Origin: Pithys albifrons albifrons
Taxonomy: Eukaryota > Chordata > Aves > Passeriformes > Thamnophilidae
Direction: 5' to 3'
Assembly (NCBI RefSeq): GCF_047495875.1
Contig: NC_092486.1
Location: 806,001-870,000 of the forward strand
DNA: 64,000 nucleotides
Position numbers and translations under genes: made by a program. The notes beneath the pieces are model-generated. The model did no database searches. It was not told the DNA's origin and worked only from the letters and a program-made list of their open reading frames with translations. This document shows, piece by piece, positions 20,263 to 32,304 of this stretch; position 1 is the first letter of the stretch, and the number at the start of each line of letters is the position of its first letter.

Positions 20263-21534
20263 CAGCTCCCACTGAATCCAGCTGGGATCTGATGCCCACA
20301 GAGGGCAGAGGTCCCAGCAACCCCAGCAGGCCCCCAGTTTGTCCCTCCCAGCTCCATTCCCAGCCGGGGAAGGTCCCCATTGCCACGAGACCCCCACTGA
20401 GGGTCTGGAATGGTCTGAATCCCACCCGGGACCCACCGAGGAGCAGTGACAGGTTTCAGCTCCCTCCCGGCAGCTGTGACAGCCACACGGGGCCAGTGTC
20501 CCCTTCCCACCCTTCTCCTGAGCCTCCCACCCCCTCCAGCCTCGGGGGCAACTTGGGCACATCCCAGTCCTGGTGTCCCCCCGACCATTCCCACTTCCCT
20601 GGCACGGCGAGGCTGGAAAAGTACCGGCCGTGGGTGGGCGGCGGATGCCACTCCTCACTCATCGTGCCCAGCTCCCAGAGCAACCCTCGGACGGGCAGGA
20701 GAACTCCCACACACCCCTCCAGCTCCCCAGGGATTTTCGGGAATGCATCATCATCCCTGGCAAAGCCCCACCGGGAGGCTGCGGCTGCAAATCGACTTTC
20801 CCGAGCTCTGCCGGTGATTTACGAGCCGGGAAGGGCCGTTTGGAAGAGTTGCTGTCAGGGGTGATGCATTCCCTTAATTTCCAGTGAAATCCCGGGATTT
20901 TTCTGCCCTCCAGCTCCACTCCTGGCTGGGGGAAATCAAGCGCTCCCCACAACGCTCTTGTCACGGCAGGAATAATTTATTTGGGCATTAAAACCCTTCC
21001 GAGGTCCTTCAGTCTCTCTTGGTTCGGGCTCAGCGTCAGAGATTGATTTGTTTACCACAGCCAGGAAAAGCTCCTTGTCAGGGCTTTGCTCCCGGGAAAA
21101 CACATCCCAAAGCTCCGCTCCGGCTTCTCCCGGTGCCCCTGGAGCAGCCGCGGGAAGGGGCCGGACCCTCCGCTCCCACCCCGAGGGTCTCGGGGACACA
21201 AACCCCGCGGGTCACTCAGCGCCTCGTCCTTGGGGCCTCCCGGCGCTTCCAGGAGCCTCCAGACTCCAGGAGCTGATTCCTTGTCCATTTTTGGGCTGGA
21301 TGGAGCCGGGCCGGGGCCCTTTGGCCGCTCGGTGTGGGGAGGATCCTGCCAGGGCCGCATCAATCCCGAGCGCCGCTCCCGGGAACGGAGCGGGGAGGAA
21401 TCCACAGCTTTGCCTCCCGCCCCATCCAGCGGCTCTGTCGGGAAGAGCAGGGAGCGGACAGGGAAAACTTGGACATGGAACTGCAGCGAGTCCCGAATCC
21501 AGCCAGGACTCGGCAGCTGCTGCTTCCCGAGGGC
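20263..21534. other. Non-repetitive DNA with CpG and A/T-rich patches
   Basis: The stretch 20720-21060 (GGAATGCATCATCATCCCTG, GTGATGCATTCCCTTAATTT, AATAATTTATTTGGGCATTA) is compositionally distinct. No exon was supported. It includes an imperfect inverted pair of GGAATGCATCA / TGATGCATTCC at 20740 and 20861. Confidence 0.45.
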
Positions 21535-24500
21535 TGGGAATGCTGGTGTGGAACAGGGGCTGGGAATGCTGGTGTGAAACAGGAGCTGGGAATGCTGGTG
21601 TGGAACAGGGGCTGGGAATGCTGGTGTGGAATGAGGGCTGGGAATGCTGGTGTGGAATGAGGGCTGGGAATGCTGGTGTGGAAGGAGGGCTGGGAATGCT
21701 GGTGTGGAACAGGAGCTGGGAATGCTGGTGTGGAACAGGGGCTGGGAATGCTGGTGTGGAATGAGGGCTGGGAATGCTGGTGTGGAACCAGGGCTGGGAA
21801 TGCTGGTGTGGAACCAGAGCTGGGAATGCTGGTGTGGAACAGGGGCTGGGAATGCTGGTGTGGAACCAGGGCTGGGAATGCTGGTGTGGAACAGGAGCTG
21901 GGAATGCTGGTGTGGAATGAGGGCTGGGAATGCTGGTGTGGAACCAGGGCTGGGAATGCTGGTGTGGAACCATAGCTGGGAATGCTGGTGTGGAAGGAGG
22001 GCTGGGAATGCTGCTGTGGAATGAGGGCTGGGAATGCTGGTGTGGAACAGGAGCTGGGAATGCTGGTGTGGAACAGGGGCTGGGAATGCTGGTGTGGAAC
22101 CAGGGCTGGGAATGCTGGTGTGGAATGAGGGCTGGGAATGCTGGTGTGGAACAGGAGCTGGGAATGCTGGTGTGGAACAGGGGCTGGGAATGCTGGTGTG
22201 GAACCAGGGCTGGGAATGCTGGTGTGGAACAGGAGCTGGGAATGCTGGTGTGGGAGGAGGGTTGGGAATGCTGGTGTGGAACAGAGGCTGGGAATGCTGG
22301 TGTGGAACAGGAGCTGGGAATGCTGGTGTGGAAGGAGGGCTGGGAATGCTGGTGTGGAACAGGAGCTGGGAATGCTGGTGTGGAATGAGGGCTGGGAATG
22401 CTGGTGTGGAATGAGGGCTGGGAATGCTGGTGTGGAAGGAGGGCTGGGAATGCTGGTGTGGAACAGGGGCTGGGAATGCTGGTGTGGAACAGGAGCTGGG
22501 AATGCTGGTGTGGAATGAGGGCTGGGAATGCTGGTGTGGAAGGAGGGCTGGGAATGCTCGTGTGGAACAGGAGTTGGGAATGCTGGTGTGGAACAGGGGC
22601 TGGGAATGCTGGTGTGGAATGAGGGCTGGGAATGCTGGTGTGGGAGGAGGGTTGGGAATGCTGGTGTGGAACAGAGGCTGGGAATGCTGGTGTGGAACAG
22701 GAGCTGGGAATGCTGGTGTGGAAGGAGGGCTGGGAATGCTGGTGTGGAACAGGAGCTGGGAATGCTGGTGTGGAATGAGGGCTGGGAATGCTGGTGTGGA
22801 ATGAGGGCTGGGAATGCTGGTGTGGAAGGAGGGCTGGGAATGCTGGTGTGGAACAGGAGTTGGGAATGCTGGTGTGGAACAGGAGCTGGGAATGCTGGTG
22901 TGGAACAGGAGCTGGGAATGCTGGTGTGGAATGAGGGCTGGGAATGCTGGTGTGGAAGGAGGGCTGGGAATGCTCGTGTGGAACAGGAGTTGGGAATGCT
23001 GGTGTGGAACAGGGGCTGGGAATGCTGGTGTGGAATGAGGGCTGGGAATGCTGGTGTGGAATGAGGGCTGGGAATGCTGGTGTGGAAGAAGGGCTGGGAA
23101 TGCTGGTGTGGAAGGAGGGCTGGGAATGCTGGTGTGGAACAGGAGCTGGGAATGCTGGTGTGGAATGAGGGCTGGGAATGCTGGTGTGGAACAGGAGCTG
23201 GGAATGCTGGTGTGGAACAGGGGCTGGGAATGCTGGTGTGGAACCAGGGCTGGGAATGCTGGTGTGGAATGAGGGCTGGGAATGCTGGTGTGGAACAGGA
23301 GCTGGGAATGCTGGTGTGGAATGAGGGCTGGGAATGCTGGTGTGGAACAGGGGCTGGGAATGCTGGTGTGGAACAGGAGCTGGGAATGCTGGTGTGGAAC
23401 AGGGGCTGGGAATGCTGGTGTGGAATGAGGGCTGGGAATGCTGGTGTGGAACAGGAGTTGGGAATGCTGGTGTGGAACAGGAGCTGGGAATGCTGGTGTG
23501 GAATGAGGGCTGGGAATGCTGGTGTGGAACAGGAGCTGGGAATGCTGGTGTGGAACAGGGGCTGGGAATGCGGGTATGGAACAGGAGCTGGGAATGCTGG
23601 TGTGGAACAGGGGATGGGAATGCTGGTGTGGAACAGGGGCTGGGAATGCTGGTGTGGAATGAGGGCTGGGAATGCTGGTGTGGAACCAGGGCTGGGAATG
23701 CTGGTGTGGAACAGGAGCTGGGAATGCTGGTGTGGAACAGGAGCTGGAAATGCTGGTGTGGAAGGAGGGCTGGGAATGCTGGTGTGGAACAGGAGCTGGG
23801 AATGCTGGTGTGGAACAGGGGATGGGAATGCTGGTGTGGGACAGGAGCTGGGAATGCTGGTGTGGAACAGGAGCTGGGAATGCTGGTGTGGAACAGGAGT
23901 TGGGAATGCTGGTGTGGAACAGGGGCTGGGAATGCTGGTGTGGAACAGGAGCTGGGAATGCTGGTGTGGAACAGGAGTTGGGAATGCTGGTGTGGAACAG
24001 GGGCTGGGAATGCTGGTGTGGAACAGGAGCTGGGAATGCTGGTGTGGAACAGGAGCTGGGAATGCTGGTGTGGAACAGGGGCTGGGAATGCTGGTGTGGA
24101 ACAGGAGCTGGGAATGCTGGTGTGGAACAGGGGCTGGGAATGCTGGTGTGGAACCAGGGCTGGGAATGCTGGTGTGGAACAGGAGCTGGGAATGCTGGTG
24201 TGGGAGGAGGGTTGGGAATGCTGGTGTGGAACAGAGGCTGGGAATGCTGGTGTGGAACAGGAGCTGGGAATGCTGGTGTGGAAGGAGGGCTGGGAATGCT
24301 GGTGTGGAACAGGAGCTGGGAATGCTGGTGTGGAATGAGGGCTGGGAATGCTGGTGTGGAATGAGGGCTGGGAATGCTGGTGTGGAATGAGGGCTGGGAA
24401 TGCTGGTGTGGAAGGAGGGCTGGGAATGCTGGTGTGGAAGGAGGGCTGGGAATGCTGGTGTGGAACAGGAGTTGGGAATGCTGGTGTGGAACAGGAGCTG

Positions 24501-27184
24501 GGAATGCTGGTGTGGAACAGGAGCTGGGAATGCTGGTGTGGAATGAGGGCTGGGAATGCTGGTGTGGAAGGAGGGCTGGGAATGCTCGTGTGGAACAGGA
24601 GTTGGGAATGCTGGTGTGGAACAGGGGCTGGGAATGCTGGTGTGGAATGAGGGCTGGGAATGCTGGTGTGGAATGAGGGCTGGGAATGCTGGTGTGGAAG
24701 AAGGGCTGGGAATGCTGGTGTGGAAGGAGGGCTGGGAATGCTGGTGTGGAACAGGAGCTGGGAATGCTGGTGTGGAAGGAGGGCTGGGAATGCTGGTGTG
24801 GAACCAGGGCTGGGAATGCTGGTGTGGAAGGAGGGCTGGGAATGCTGGTGTGGAATGAGGGCTGGGAATGCTCGTGTGGAAGGAGGGCTGGGAATGCTGG
24901 TGTGGAACCAGGGCTGGGAATGCTGGTGTGGAAGGAGGGCTGGGAATGCTGGTGTGGAATGAGGGCTGGGAATGCTGGTGTGGAACAGGGGCTGGGAATG
25001 CTGGTGTGGAATGAGGGCTGGGAATGCTGGTGTGGAACAGGGGCTGGGAATGCTGGTGTGGAACAGGAGCTGGGAATGCTGGTGTGGAACAGGGGCTGGG
25101 AATGCTGGTGTGGAATGAGGGCTGGGAATGCTGGTGTGGAACAGGAGTTGGGAATGCTGGTGTGGAACAGGAGCTGGGAATGCTGGTGTGGAAGAAGGGC
25201 TGGGAATGCTGGTGTGGAATGAGGGCTGGGAATGCTGGTGTGGAACAGGAGCTGGGAATGCTGGTGTGGAAGGAGGGCTGGGAATGCTGGTGTGGAAGAA
25301 GGGCTGGGAATGCTGGTGTGGAAGGAGGGCTGGGAATGCTGGTGTGGAACAGGAGCTGGGAATGCTGGTGTGGAAGGAGGGCTGGGAATGCTGGTGTGGA
25401 AGGAGGGCTGGGAATGCTGGTGTGGAACAGGAGCTGGGAATGCTGGTGTGGAATGAGGGCTGGGAATGCTGGTGTGGAACAGGGGCTGGGAATGCTGGTG
25501 TGGAATGAGGGCTGGGAATGCTGGTGTGGAACAGGAGCTGGGAATGCTGGTGTGGAACAGGGGCTGGGAATGCGGGTATGGAACAGGAGCTGGGAATGCT
25601 GGTGTGGAACAGGGGATGGGAATGCTGGTGTGGAACAGGGGCTGGGAATGCTGGTGTGGAATGAGGGCTGGGAATGCTGGTGTGGAACCAGGGCTGGGAA
25701 TGCTGGTGTGGAACAGGAGCTGGGAATGCTGGTGTGGAACAGGAGCTGGGAATGCTGGTGTGGGAGGAGGGTTGGGAATGCTGGTGTGGAACAGAGGCTG
25801 GGAATGCTGGTGTGGAACAGGAGCTGGGAATGCTGGTGTGGAAGGAGGGCTGGGAATGCTGGTGTGGAACAGGAGCTGGGAATGCTGGTGTGGAATGAGG
25901 GCTGGGAATGCTGGTGTGGAATGAGGGCTGGGAATGCTGGTGTGGAAGGAGGGCTGGGAATGCTGGTGTGGAAGGAGGGCTGGGAATGCTGGTGTGGAAC
26001 AGGAGTTGGGAATGCTGGTGTGGAACAGGAGCTGGGAATGCTGGTGTGGAACAGGAGCTGGGAATGCTGGTGTGGAATGAGGGCTGGGAATGCTGGTGTG
26101 GAAGGAGGGCTGGGAATGCTCGTGTGGAACAGGAGTTGGGAATGCTGGTGTGGAACAGGGGCTGGGAATGCTGGTGTGGAATGAGGGCTGGGAATGCTGG
26201 TGTGGAACAGGAGCTGGGAATGCTGGTGTGGAATGAGGGCTGGGAATGCTGGTGTGGAAGAAGGGCTGGGAATGCTGGTGTGGAAGGAGGGCTGGGAATG
26301 CTGGTGTGGAACAGGAGCTGGGAATGCTGGTGTGGAAGGAGGGCTGGGAATGCTGGTGTGGAACAGGAGCTGGGAATGCTGGTGTGGAATGAGGGCTGGG
26401 AATGCTGGTGTGGAACAGGGGCTGGGAATGCTGGTGTGGAATGAGGGCTGGGAATGCTGGTGTGGAACAGGGGCTGGGAATGCTGGTGTGGAACAGGAGC
26501 TGGGAATGCTGGTGTGGAACAGGGGCTGGGAATGCTGGTGTGGAATGAGGGCTGGGAATGCTGGTGTGGAACAGGAGTTGGGAATGCTGGTGTGGAACAG
26601 GAGCTGGGAATGCTGGTGTGGAATGAGGGCTGGGAATGCTGGTGTGGAACAGGAGCTGGGAATGCTGGTGTGGAACAGGGGCTGGGAATGCGGGTATGGA
26701 ACAGGAGCTGGGAATGCTGGTGTGGAACAGGGGATGGGAATGCTGGTGTGGAACAGGGGCTGGGAATGCTGGTGTGGAATGAGGGCTGGGAATGCTGGTG
26801 TGGAACCAGGGCTGGGAATGCTGGTGTGGGACAGGAGCTGGGAATGCTGGTGTGGAATGAGGGCTGGGAATGCTGGTGTGGAACAGGAGCTGGGAATGCT
26901 GGTGTGGAACAGGAACTGCGAATGCTGGTGTGGAACCAGAGCTCGGAATGCTGGTGTGGAATGAGGGCTGGGAATGCTGGTGTGGAACAGGAGCTGGGAA
27001 TGCTGGTGTGGAATGAGGGCTGGGAATGCTGGTGTGGAAGGAGGGCTGGGAATGCTGGTGTGGAATGAGGGCTGGGAATGCTGGTGTGGAACCAGGGCTG
27101 GGAATGCTGGTGTGGAACAGGGGCTGGGAATGCTGGTGTGGAATGAGGGCTGGGAATGCTGGTGTGGAATGAGGGCTGGGAATG
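21535..27184. repeat. 5.6-kb array of a 26-bp minisatellite (~217 units)
   Basis: The unit is GGGAATGCTGGTGTGGAACA plus GGAGCT, with variants in the last third (ATGAGGGCT, AGGAGGGCT, CCAGGGCT, CAGGGGCT, CAGGAGTT). The period stays at 26 bp throughout. Rare variants recur in the same order: GTGGGAGGAGGGTTGGG at about 22246, 22636, 24196 and 25756; GCGGGTATGGAAC at about 23570, 25572 and 26690; CTCGTGTGGAACAGGAGTTGG at 22557, 22973, 24585 and 26119. The spacings are multiples of 26 bp (for example 390, 1560, 2002, 1118), which shows repeated duplication of 1-2-kb blocks. The unit has no stop codon on either strand in most frames, so frames up to ~2000 codons stay open. Confidence 0.97.
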
Positions 27185-28108
27185 TCAGCCTAGAAGGGCT
27201 GGAAAAGCTTCTCATCCAGGTGGTGGCACTGGAGGAGAAGCTGCTGTTCCTTTTCCTTGGGGATGGAGGGAGCTGCACGTCCAGGCCACCAAACGTCCTC
27301 CTGAAGCTCCCCCAGCACAGGAGATGCTACAAAAACAAACCCATGGATTTCTTTCCCTCTTTGCCTCTGGCCCAGAGCTCAGCCCTCAGCCCAGGGCCCT
27401 TTCCCAGGAATGTGTCCCCTGTGCCCACAGCCTGTGCCTCAGGAGCAGCACCCGGGGACAGGGCCCCGCTCTGCTGGGAAAAGGGAATTCCTGGACCACC
27501 AACTTTCCCTGCAAACCTTTCCTGTTCAGAAGGGCAGGACAAACAGGGCAGTGCAGGAGACCTGGGCCCACCTGTGGGAATGGTGGGAATGGGAAAAGCA
27601 GAGAGCAGGTGTGGTGTGGGAGAACACAGCAAGGCTGTGGCAGCCAAACAAGCAGAGGGCACAGTTTGCAGCTGTCACACACCAGAGAGTTTATTAAATC
27701 ACTCCATGAAGAAAGAAAAAGGAAAAAAATAGGAAAAGGCAAAAGCAAACTCTAACTTCAAGTCACACAATATAATATATTGTAAAATCCCACCCGTGGC
27801 ACCTCCCAGTGGTTGGATAGCAGTGTCCATAAACTCTATTACAGCTTCTAATTGGTGTCACTCCTTGCCCAGATGTTTTCTCTCCCGTGAGAATCTTTTG
27901 TCTTCAACATTCCTGTCTCATGGGCAGCTTGTCCCAAACCTCCTTATCTCATTTTGGTTTTCTCAGCTTGCTGGTTTGTCTCACAGAACTGGTTGGATTC
28001 TCAGTGTTCTCATCCCTGTCCCAAAAGGTGCCATCTCTCAGGCCTCTGGCACTGCTCACAGATTTAAAAGCCTTTCCTCAACTCAAAAAACCTTTTTGAT
28101 CCTTACAG
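27185..28108. other. Non-repetitive DNA with a minus-strand poly(A) signal
   Basis: An AATAAA on the minus strand lies at 27695-27690, downstream of a T-rich stretch that could be the far 3' end of a minus-strand transcript (possibly a distal CDS2 3' UTR). No coding exon was recognised in either strand. Confidence 0.45.
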
Positions 28109-28414
28109 TGTGGTAGTTTGGGCTTTAGTTTTAGCCAGGGCTTAAATTAGCAGGCTCAGAGAATCTACACAGATGAGGAGAGACAGGTGTGACCTGCCTT
28201 AAGGAACCCAAGAAATATTTCCTACCAAGTGACACAAACCTGAACTATAAAACAGGAGATTCTCTCAGAGCCACCAGGTCTGCAGTGGGGGCAGGAGGTG
28301 CTGCTGCTGCCCTGCTGAGCTGGGGCTGCTCCTGCCACCGCTGCTCATGTTTTGTTTGAGTTCAGGGAAGTGAAAACATTCTGTTGTTATTCTTTCTGTT
28401 CTTTGCTGGGTGTC
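28109..28414 (+). mobile_element. LTR-like element with TATA box
   Basis: It starts TGTGGTAGTTTGGGCTTTAG and contains AAGAAATATTTCCTACCAAG, then AACTATAAAACAGGAGATTC with a TATAAAA box at 28246-28252. It runs on to TTGTTATTCTTTCTGTTC near its end. This resembles avian endogenous retrovirus LTRs in layout. No retroviral genes are attached. It points in the plus direction into the ectopic CDS2 exon described below. Confidence 0.5.
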
Positions 28415-28469
28415 TGTGCTGGTTAAAGGTGACCCTGCAGGGGAAATGAACCCAACACAAAAGAGATTC
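28415..28469 (-). mobile_element. 55-bp terminal fragment of the copy A/B/C LTR-like family
   Basis: On the minus strand it reads GAATCTCTTTTGTGTTGGGT ... GGGTCACCTTTAACCAGCACA. It matches the end of copy C (39958-40656) better than that of copy B, with which it shares a flank. It abuts the duplicated CDS2 segment exactly at 28470. Confidence 0.7.
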
Positions 28470-28826
28470 TTGCCCATGAATTCCTGTGCCCTGCCCTTTC
28501 TGAGCCTCTGGGCTGTGCCCCCCAGCAGGGCAGTGTCCCTGGGCAGGCTGGACTCCAGTCCATGCCATCCTCCTCTCTTGCAGTTCGGATGGACCCACGT
28601 GACATTGCTCATCGTGGTCACCCAGTCCCACCTCATCATTCACAACCTGTTTGAGGGCATGATCTGGTGAGTCTGCTCTGCTTCCTGCAGCCTGAACCAG
28701 CTGGCTGTGTCTCCAAACAGCCCCAGGATTTCTGGGTTGAAAGGGGCTCTGAAGCTCCCCCAGGTCCCTGGGCAGGGACACCTTCCATGAGAGCAGGTTT
28801 CCTTCTGGGGCCCTGAATGGACCAGC
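28470..28826 (+). pseudogene. Ectopic inverted copy of a CDS2 exon with its flanking introns
   Basis: This 357-bp segment is a near-identical reverse-complement copy of 40657-41013. It contains an 83-bp exon at 28584-28666, same length as the genuine CDS2 exon at 40817-40899, with the acceptor CTCTCTTGCAG and donor GTGAGT intact. The translation [20 protein letters not shown] then NLFEGMI is unchanged; the only exon difference seen is a synonymous ACA for ACG. The rest of CDS2 is not duplicated, so it cannot encode the enzyme. Intron sequence is included, so it is not a processed copy. It is either a recent segmental duplication or an assembly artefact. Confidence 0.9.
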
Positions 28827-29551
28827 TGTGCTGGTTAAAGGTGAACCTGCAGGAGAAATGAACCCAGCTCAGGAGAGGTTCTAAGTCAGAGCTACAATTT
28901 AATACCAACATTGCAATCAATGCAGTGGCACAAAGAGCAATTGGGTTTAACCCCCAAGCCCAGCAGTCTAACCCAGCCCCCTGGGGCACAAACACAGGGG
29001 GGTTTGGTGGCCCCTGTGCTGAGCCCCACGTGGTTCCCCCGAGGCCAAAGGCAAAGGAGGGGACAAAGCTGTTGGTGCAGATGATGGCAGAGTCTGGGGG
29101 AGAGTGGGGGGCTCCTCCTGTGCAGGGTCTGCTCCTGCTCTGGATGCCAGGAGTGGTGCCAGAGGTGCCCAAAGGCCAAGATTGTCTCCCCTCAGGTTTG
29201 GGTGGGAGCCCCCAGTGCCTCCCCCAGGGCAGGGAGTTCCACCCTGGGGGATCTGACTCTGGCACTCAGGGGGGATTTTGGACTCGTTGCTGGCCCCTGA
29301 GCAGAGCTGAGCCCTCAGGTGGGTGTGGAGGTGCCAAGGAGTCCCTGCAGGGCAGTTCTCCCAGCTCCTCTGCCAGGCTTCTTTCCCAGCCAGCTCCCAG
29401 CCTGAGGGCTCAGCTGTGCCCTGGGCAGCTGCTGCCAATGGGCCCTTGGGAACAGTTGCTGGGCAATGGCCCAGAGGGTTTGGAATGCCCAGCTTTGGGC
29501 ACACCCACACTGGGACAAACTGGGCCCACCTGCTCCACTGGGACAGTCACA
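28827..29551 (-). mobile_element. LTR-like interspersed repeat, copy B (full length)
   Basis: Read on the minus strand it starts TGTGACTGTCCCAGTGGAGC and ends TTCACCTTTAACCAGCACA, with TG...CA ends, about 725 bp. It occupies the same position relative to the CDS2 exon as copy C. Copy C lacks the first ~35 bp. I find no clear target-site duplication around B, which fits a duplication better than a fresh insertion. Confidence 0.65.
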
Positions 29552-30055
29552 CCCTCCATGGCTCTCCTGGCTCTGTTTGCCACCAGATTCCCCCTCCAGG
29601 AATCCTGGCAGGCCTGGAATTGCTGTGCCTGTGGCTGCCCATTGCAGGTGGGCACTGCTGGGTTGCAGGGGGTGTGTTGGGGTTTGGGAGCTGCTTTGCC
29701 ATGAGGGTGGCACGTTGTGGGGCTGCTGGAGGGGGAACGTGCCTGCAGTGCCCACCCAGGGTGGCACAGGAGGCTGTGCCAGGGGCAGGCGTGGCTGAGC
29801 TGGTAAGGGAAAACCAGGCAAAGCACCAGCAGAGCTAAACCCAGCCCTTGTGTGGGTGAACAGAGGGGTCTGTGCCCTCCCAGCCCCAGGCAGGGCTGAG
29901 AGGAAGGAGGGATTTCTGGTGGGGGAACTCCCAACGATCGGTCACATCCCCAGTGAAGTGTCTTGGGCAAAAGGAGCTGATTTGCCGAGGCCACTGATCC
30001 AACTGGGCCTGGAGGGTCCAACCTGGGATCGGGACCAATCCTGCTGGGAATGGGG
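29552..30055. other. Non-repetitive spacer
   Basis: No coding exon, RNA or tandem repeat is supported here. Confidence 0.5.
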
Positions 30056-30890
30056 CTCCTGGTGGCCCTCAGGTTGTTGGTGTCCCCTCAGGCTCCTGGT
30101 GCCCCCTCATGTTGTTGGTGTCCCCTCAGGCTCTCGGTGTCCCCTCACACTCTCGGTGTCCCCTCAGGCTCTCAGTGTCCCCTCAGGCTCTTGGTGCCCC
30201 CTCAGGTTGTTGGTGTCCCCTCACGCTCTTGGTGTCCCCTCAGGCTCTTGGTGTCCCCTCAGGCTCTCGGTGTCCCCTCACGCTCTCGGTGTCCCCTCAC
30301 GCTCTCAGTGTCCCCTCACGCTCTTGGTGCCCCCTCAGGCTCTTGGTGCCCCCTCAGGCTCTTGGTGCCCCCTCAGGCTCTCAGTGTCCCCTCAGGCTCT
30401 CGGTGTCCCCTCACGCTCTCAGTGTCCCCTCACGCTCTTGGTGCCCCCTCAGGCTCTTGGTGCCCCCTCAGGCTCTCAGTGTCCCCTCAGGCTCTCAGTG
30501 TCCCCTCAGGCTCTCGGTGTCCCCTCACGCTCTCGGTGTCCCCTCACGCTCTCAGTGTCCCCTCAGGCTCTTGGTGTCCCTCAGGCTCTCGGTGTCCCCT
30601 CACGCTCTCGGTGTCCCCTCACGCTCTCAGTGTCCCCTCCGGCTCTTGGTGCCCCCTCAGGCTCTCAGTGTCCCCTCAGGCTCTTGCTGCCCCTCAGGCT
30701 CTCAGTGTCCCCTCAGGCTCTCGGTGTCCCCTCACGCTCTTGGTGTCCCCTCAGGCTCTTGGTGTCCCTCAGGCTCTCGGTGTCCCCTCACACTCTTGGT
30801 GTTCCCTCAGGCTCTTGGTGTCCCCTCAGGCTCTTGGTGTCCCCTCAGGCTCTTGGTGTCCCCTCAGGCTCTTGGTGGCCCCTCAGGCAG
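30056..30890. repeat. 20-bp minisatellite, ~41 units
   Basis: CTCAGGCTCTTGGTGTCCCC with variants CTCACGCTCTCGGTGTCCCC and ...TCAGTGTCCCC. Alternating variants recur in blocks, which shows multi-unit duplication. Confidence 0.95.
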
Positions 30891-31073
30891 GACATGTTGG
30901 TCCAATCCTGCCCACCTGTCCTTGCCACAGCCAGGTCTGCCCCTGGGAAAATCCCTGAGGAAGGACTGAGGGAATGTGAGTCTGGACCAGCTGGATCTGC
31001 CCCACAGAGCACGGGAAGGAGGTTTGGAACATCCCACCAAGAAAAACCTCCACTGCAGGTAATGGAACTTATA

Positions 31074-31079
31074 TTTATT
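31074..31079 (-). terminator. AATAAA poly(A) signal, likely CDS2 3' end
   Basis: This canonical hexamer on the minus strand sits inside an A/T-rich stretch that is unlike the surrounding GC-rich DNA. Cleavage would be expected near 31055. Confidence 0.55.
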
Positions 31080-32304
31080 TAACAGTAACATACAGTATAT
31101 AAATAGGGTAAATACTTTAAAATATACAGTATCTCACATTCAGTCAAAGGAAGGCAACTCTACATGTGCAGCTAAACTGAACTGAAACCAATGCACAGAG
31201 AAAGAAGCCAGTGGGGGACAGGGCTGGCTGGACAGAGGGCACACGGGGCACTCGGGGGCACTGAGTGCCACCCCAGGGCTGGGCACGGAGGGGGGAACCC
31301 TTTGGGGACGGGGCTGTGCCCAGGAGGGGCTGGGAGGGTGCTGCCACCACACAGGGCTGGGCAGGAGGGGAGGGGGATGCCACCACAGCCAGGCCTGGGG
31401 GCTCTCTGTGCCCACTGGAAACAGGAGAGATTCCCTGGGGAATAAATGATGCTGGGAGGGCTGTGGGCCCTGCAGCCCCCCGGGCACAGAGGGCACCAGG
31501 AATGGCAGGGAGCAGGGGCACTGGGAGCCCCTCACCCCGGGGGGCTGTTCAGCACAGGCTGATCACAAAGGGCACAGCCCCAAACCAGCTCTGGAGCCTC
31601 CCTGGGCACTCCTGCAAACCCACCTGGGACACAACCACACGTGGAGAAGCCAATTCCTGTGCCAGTGTGCCCAGTGCTCGTGCCCCACACCCAGCCCAGC
31701 CATGCCAGCCCAGGCTGGGGATCAAACCCGTGCCCAAACATGGCACCCTGTGGGTGCCCAGTGCCCTCCCAGCACAGCCAGTCCCTCCCAGCACACGGGG
31801 CAGCTCTCCAGCCTCGCGCCCTCCCTGTGGCAAACGCTGCCACCTCCCTCCCAGTCTGTCCCAGTGGGTGCAGGGCTGGCTCTCACCCTGCCCAGCTGTG
31901 CCCTCAGGGGCTCCACACTGGCCAGTCCTGCTTGTCTCTCCCTCCCAGACACCCTGCCCAGCTGGCACAGGCCCTGCCCCTGCTGCTCTGCCCTTCCTCT
32001 TTGCTTGGCACAACAGGAAGGACTTTTCCAGTGCTGGAGCCCGCAGGGAACTAAACCTACAGTGCAGCCTGAGCTGGAGAACCTCCCCTTGAGCAGCCCC
32101 ACATCTCCTGCCCAGCCATTCCCAGGATCTCTGGGGCCTCCCCACATCTCCTCCCTCCAAACTGGAGCTCTGGGGAGCTGCAGCACCACCAAGGCCCAAA
32201 GCAATGGAGAAGAGGGGCCACTGTCCTGCTGCACCTCCTGGGCATCCCAGGCACCCCTCAGGGGCTGCTCCTGTTCCCTCAGCAGGCTGAGTCAGGGCTC
32301 CCCA

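Noticed and set aside
21360..27278. A 1972-codon open frame on the minus strand (and many on the plus strand) through the 26-bp array
   Set aside because: The 26-bp unit lacks stop codons, so frames stay open for 78-bp cycles on both strands at once. No promoter, splice sites or non-repetitive domain support a protein.
27203..27300. Possible exon (SLEGLEKLLIQVVALEEKLL) after the 26-bp array
   Set aside because: It reads as a plausible helix but lacks a recognised family, a clear acceptor and a conserved continuation; the frame also runs back into the array.
28584..28666. A second functional CDS2 gene on the plus strand
   Set aside because: Only one of 13 coding exons is present; no other CDS2 exon occurs on the plus strand in the window.
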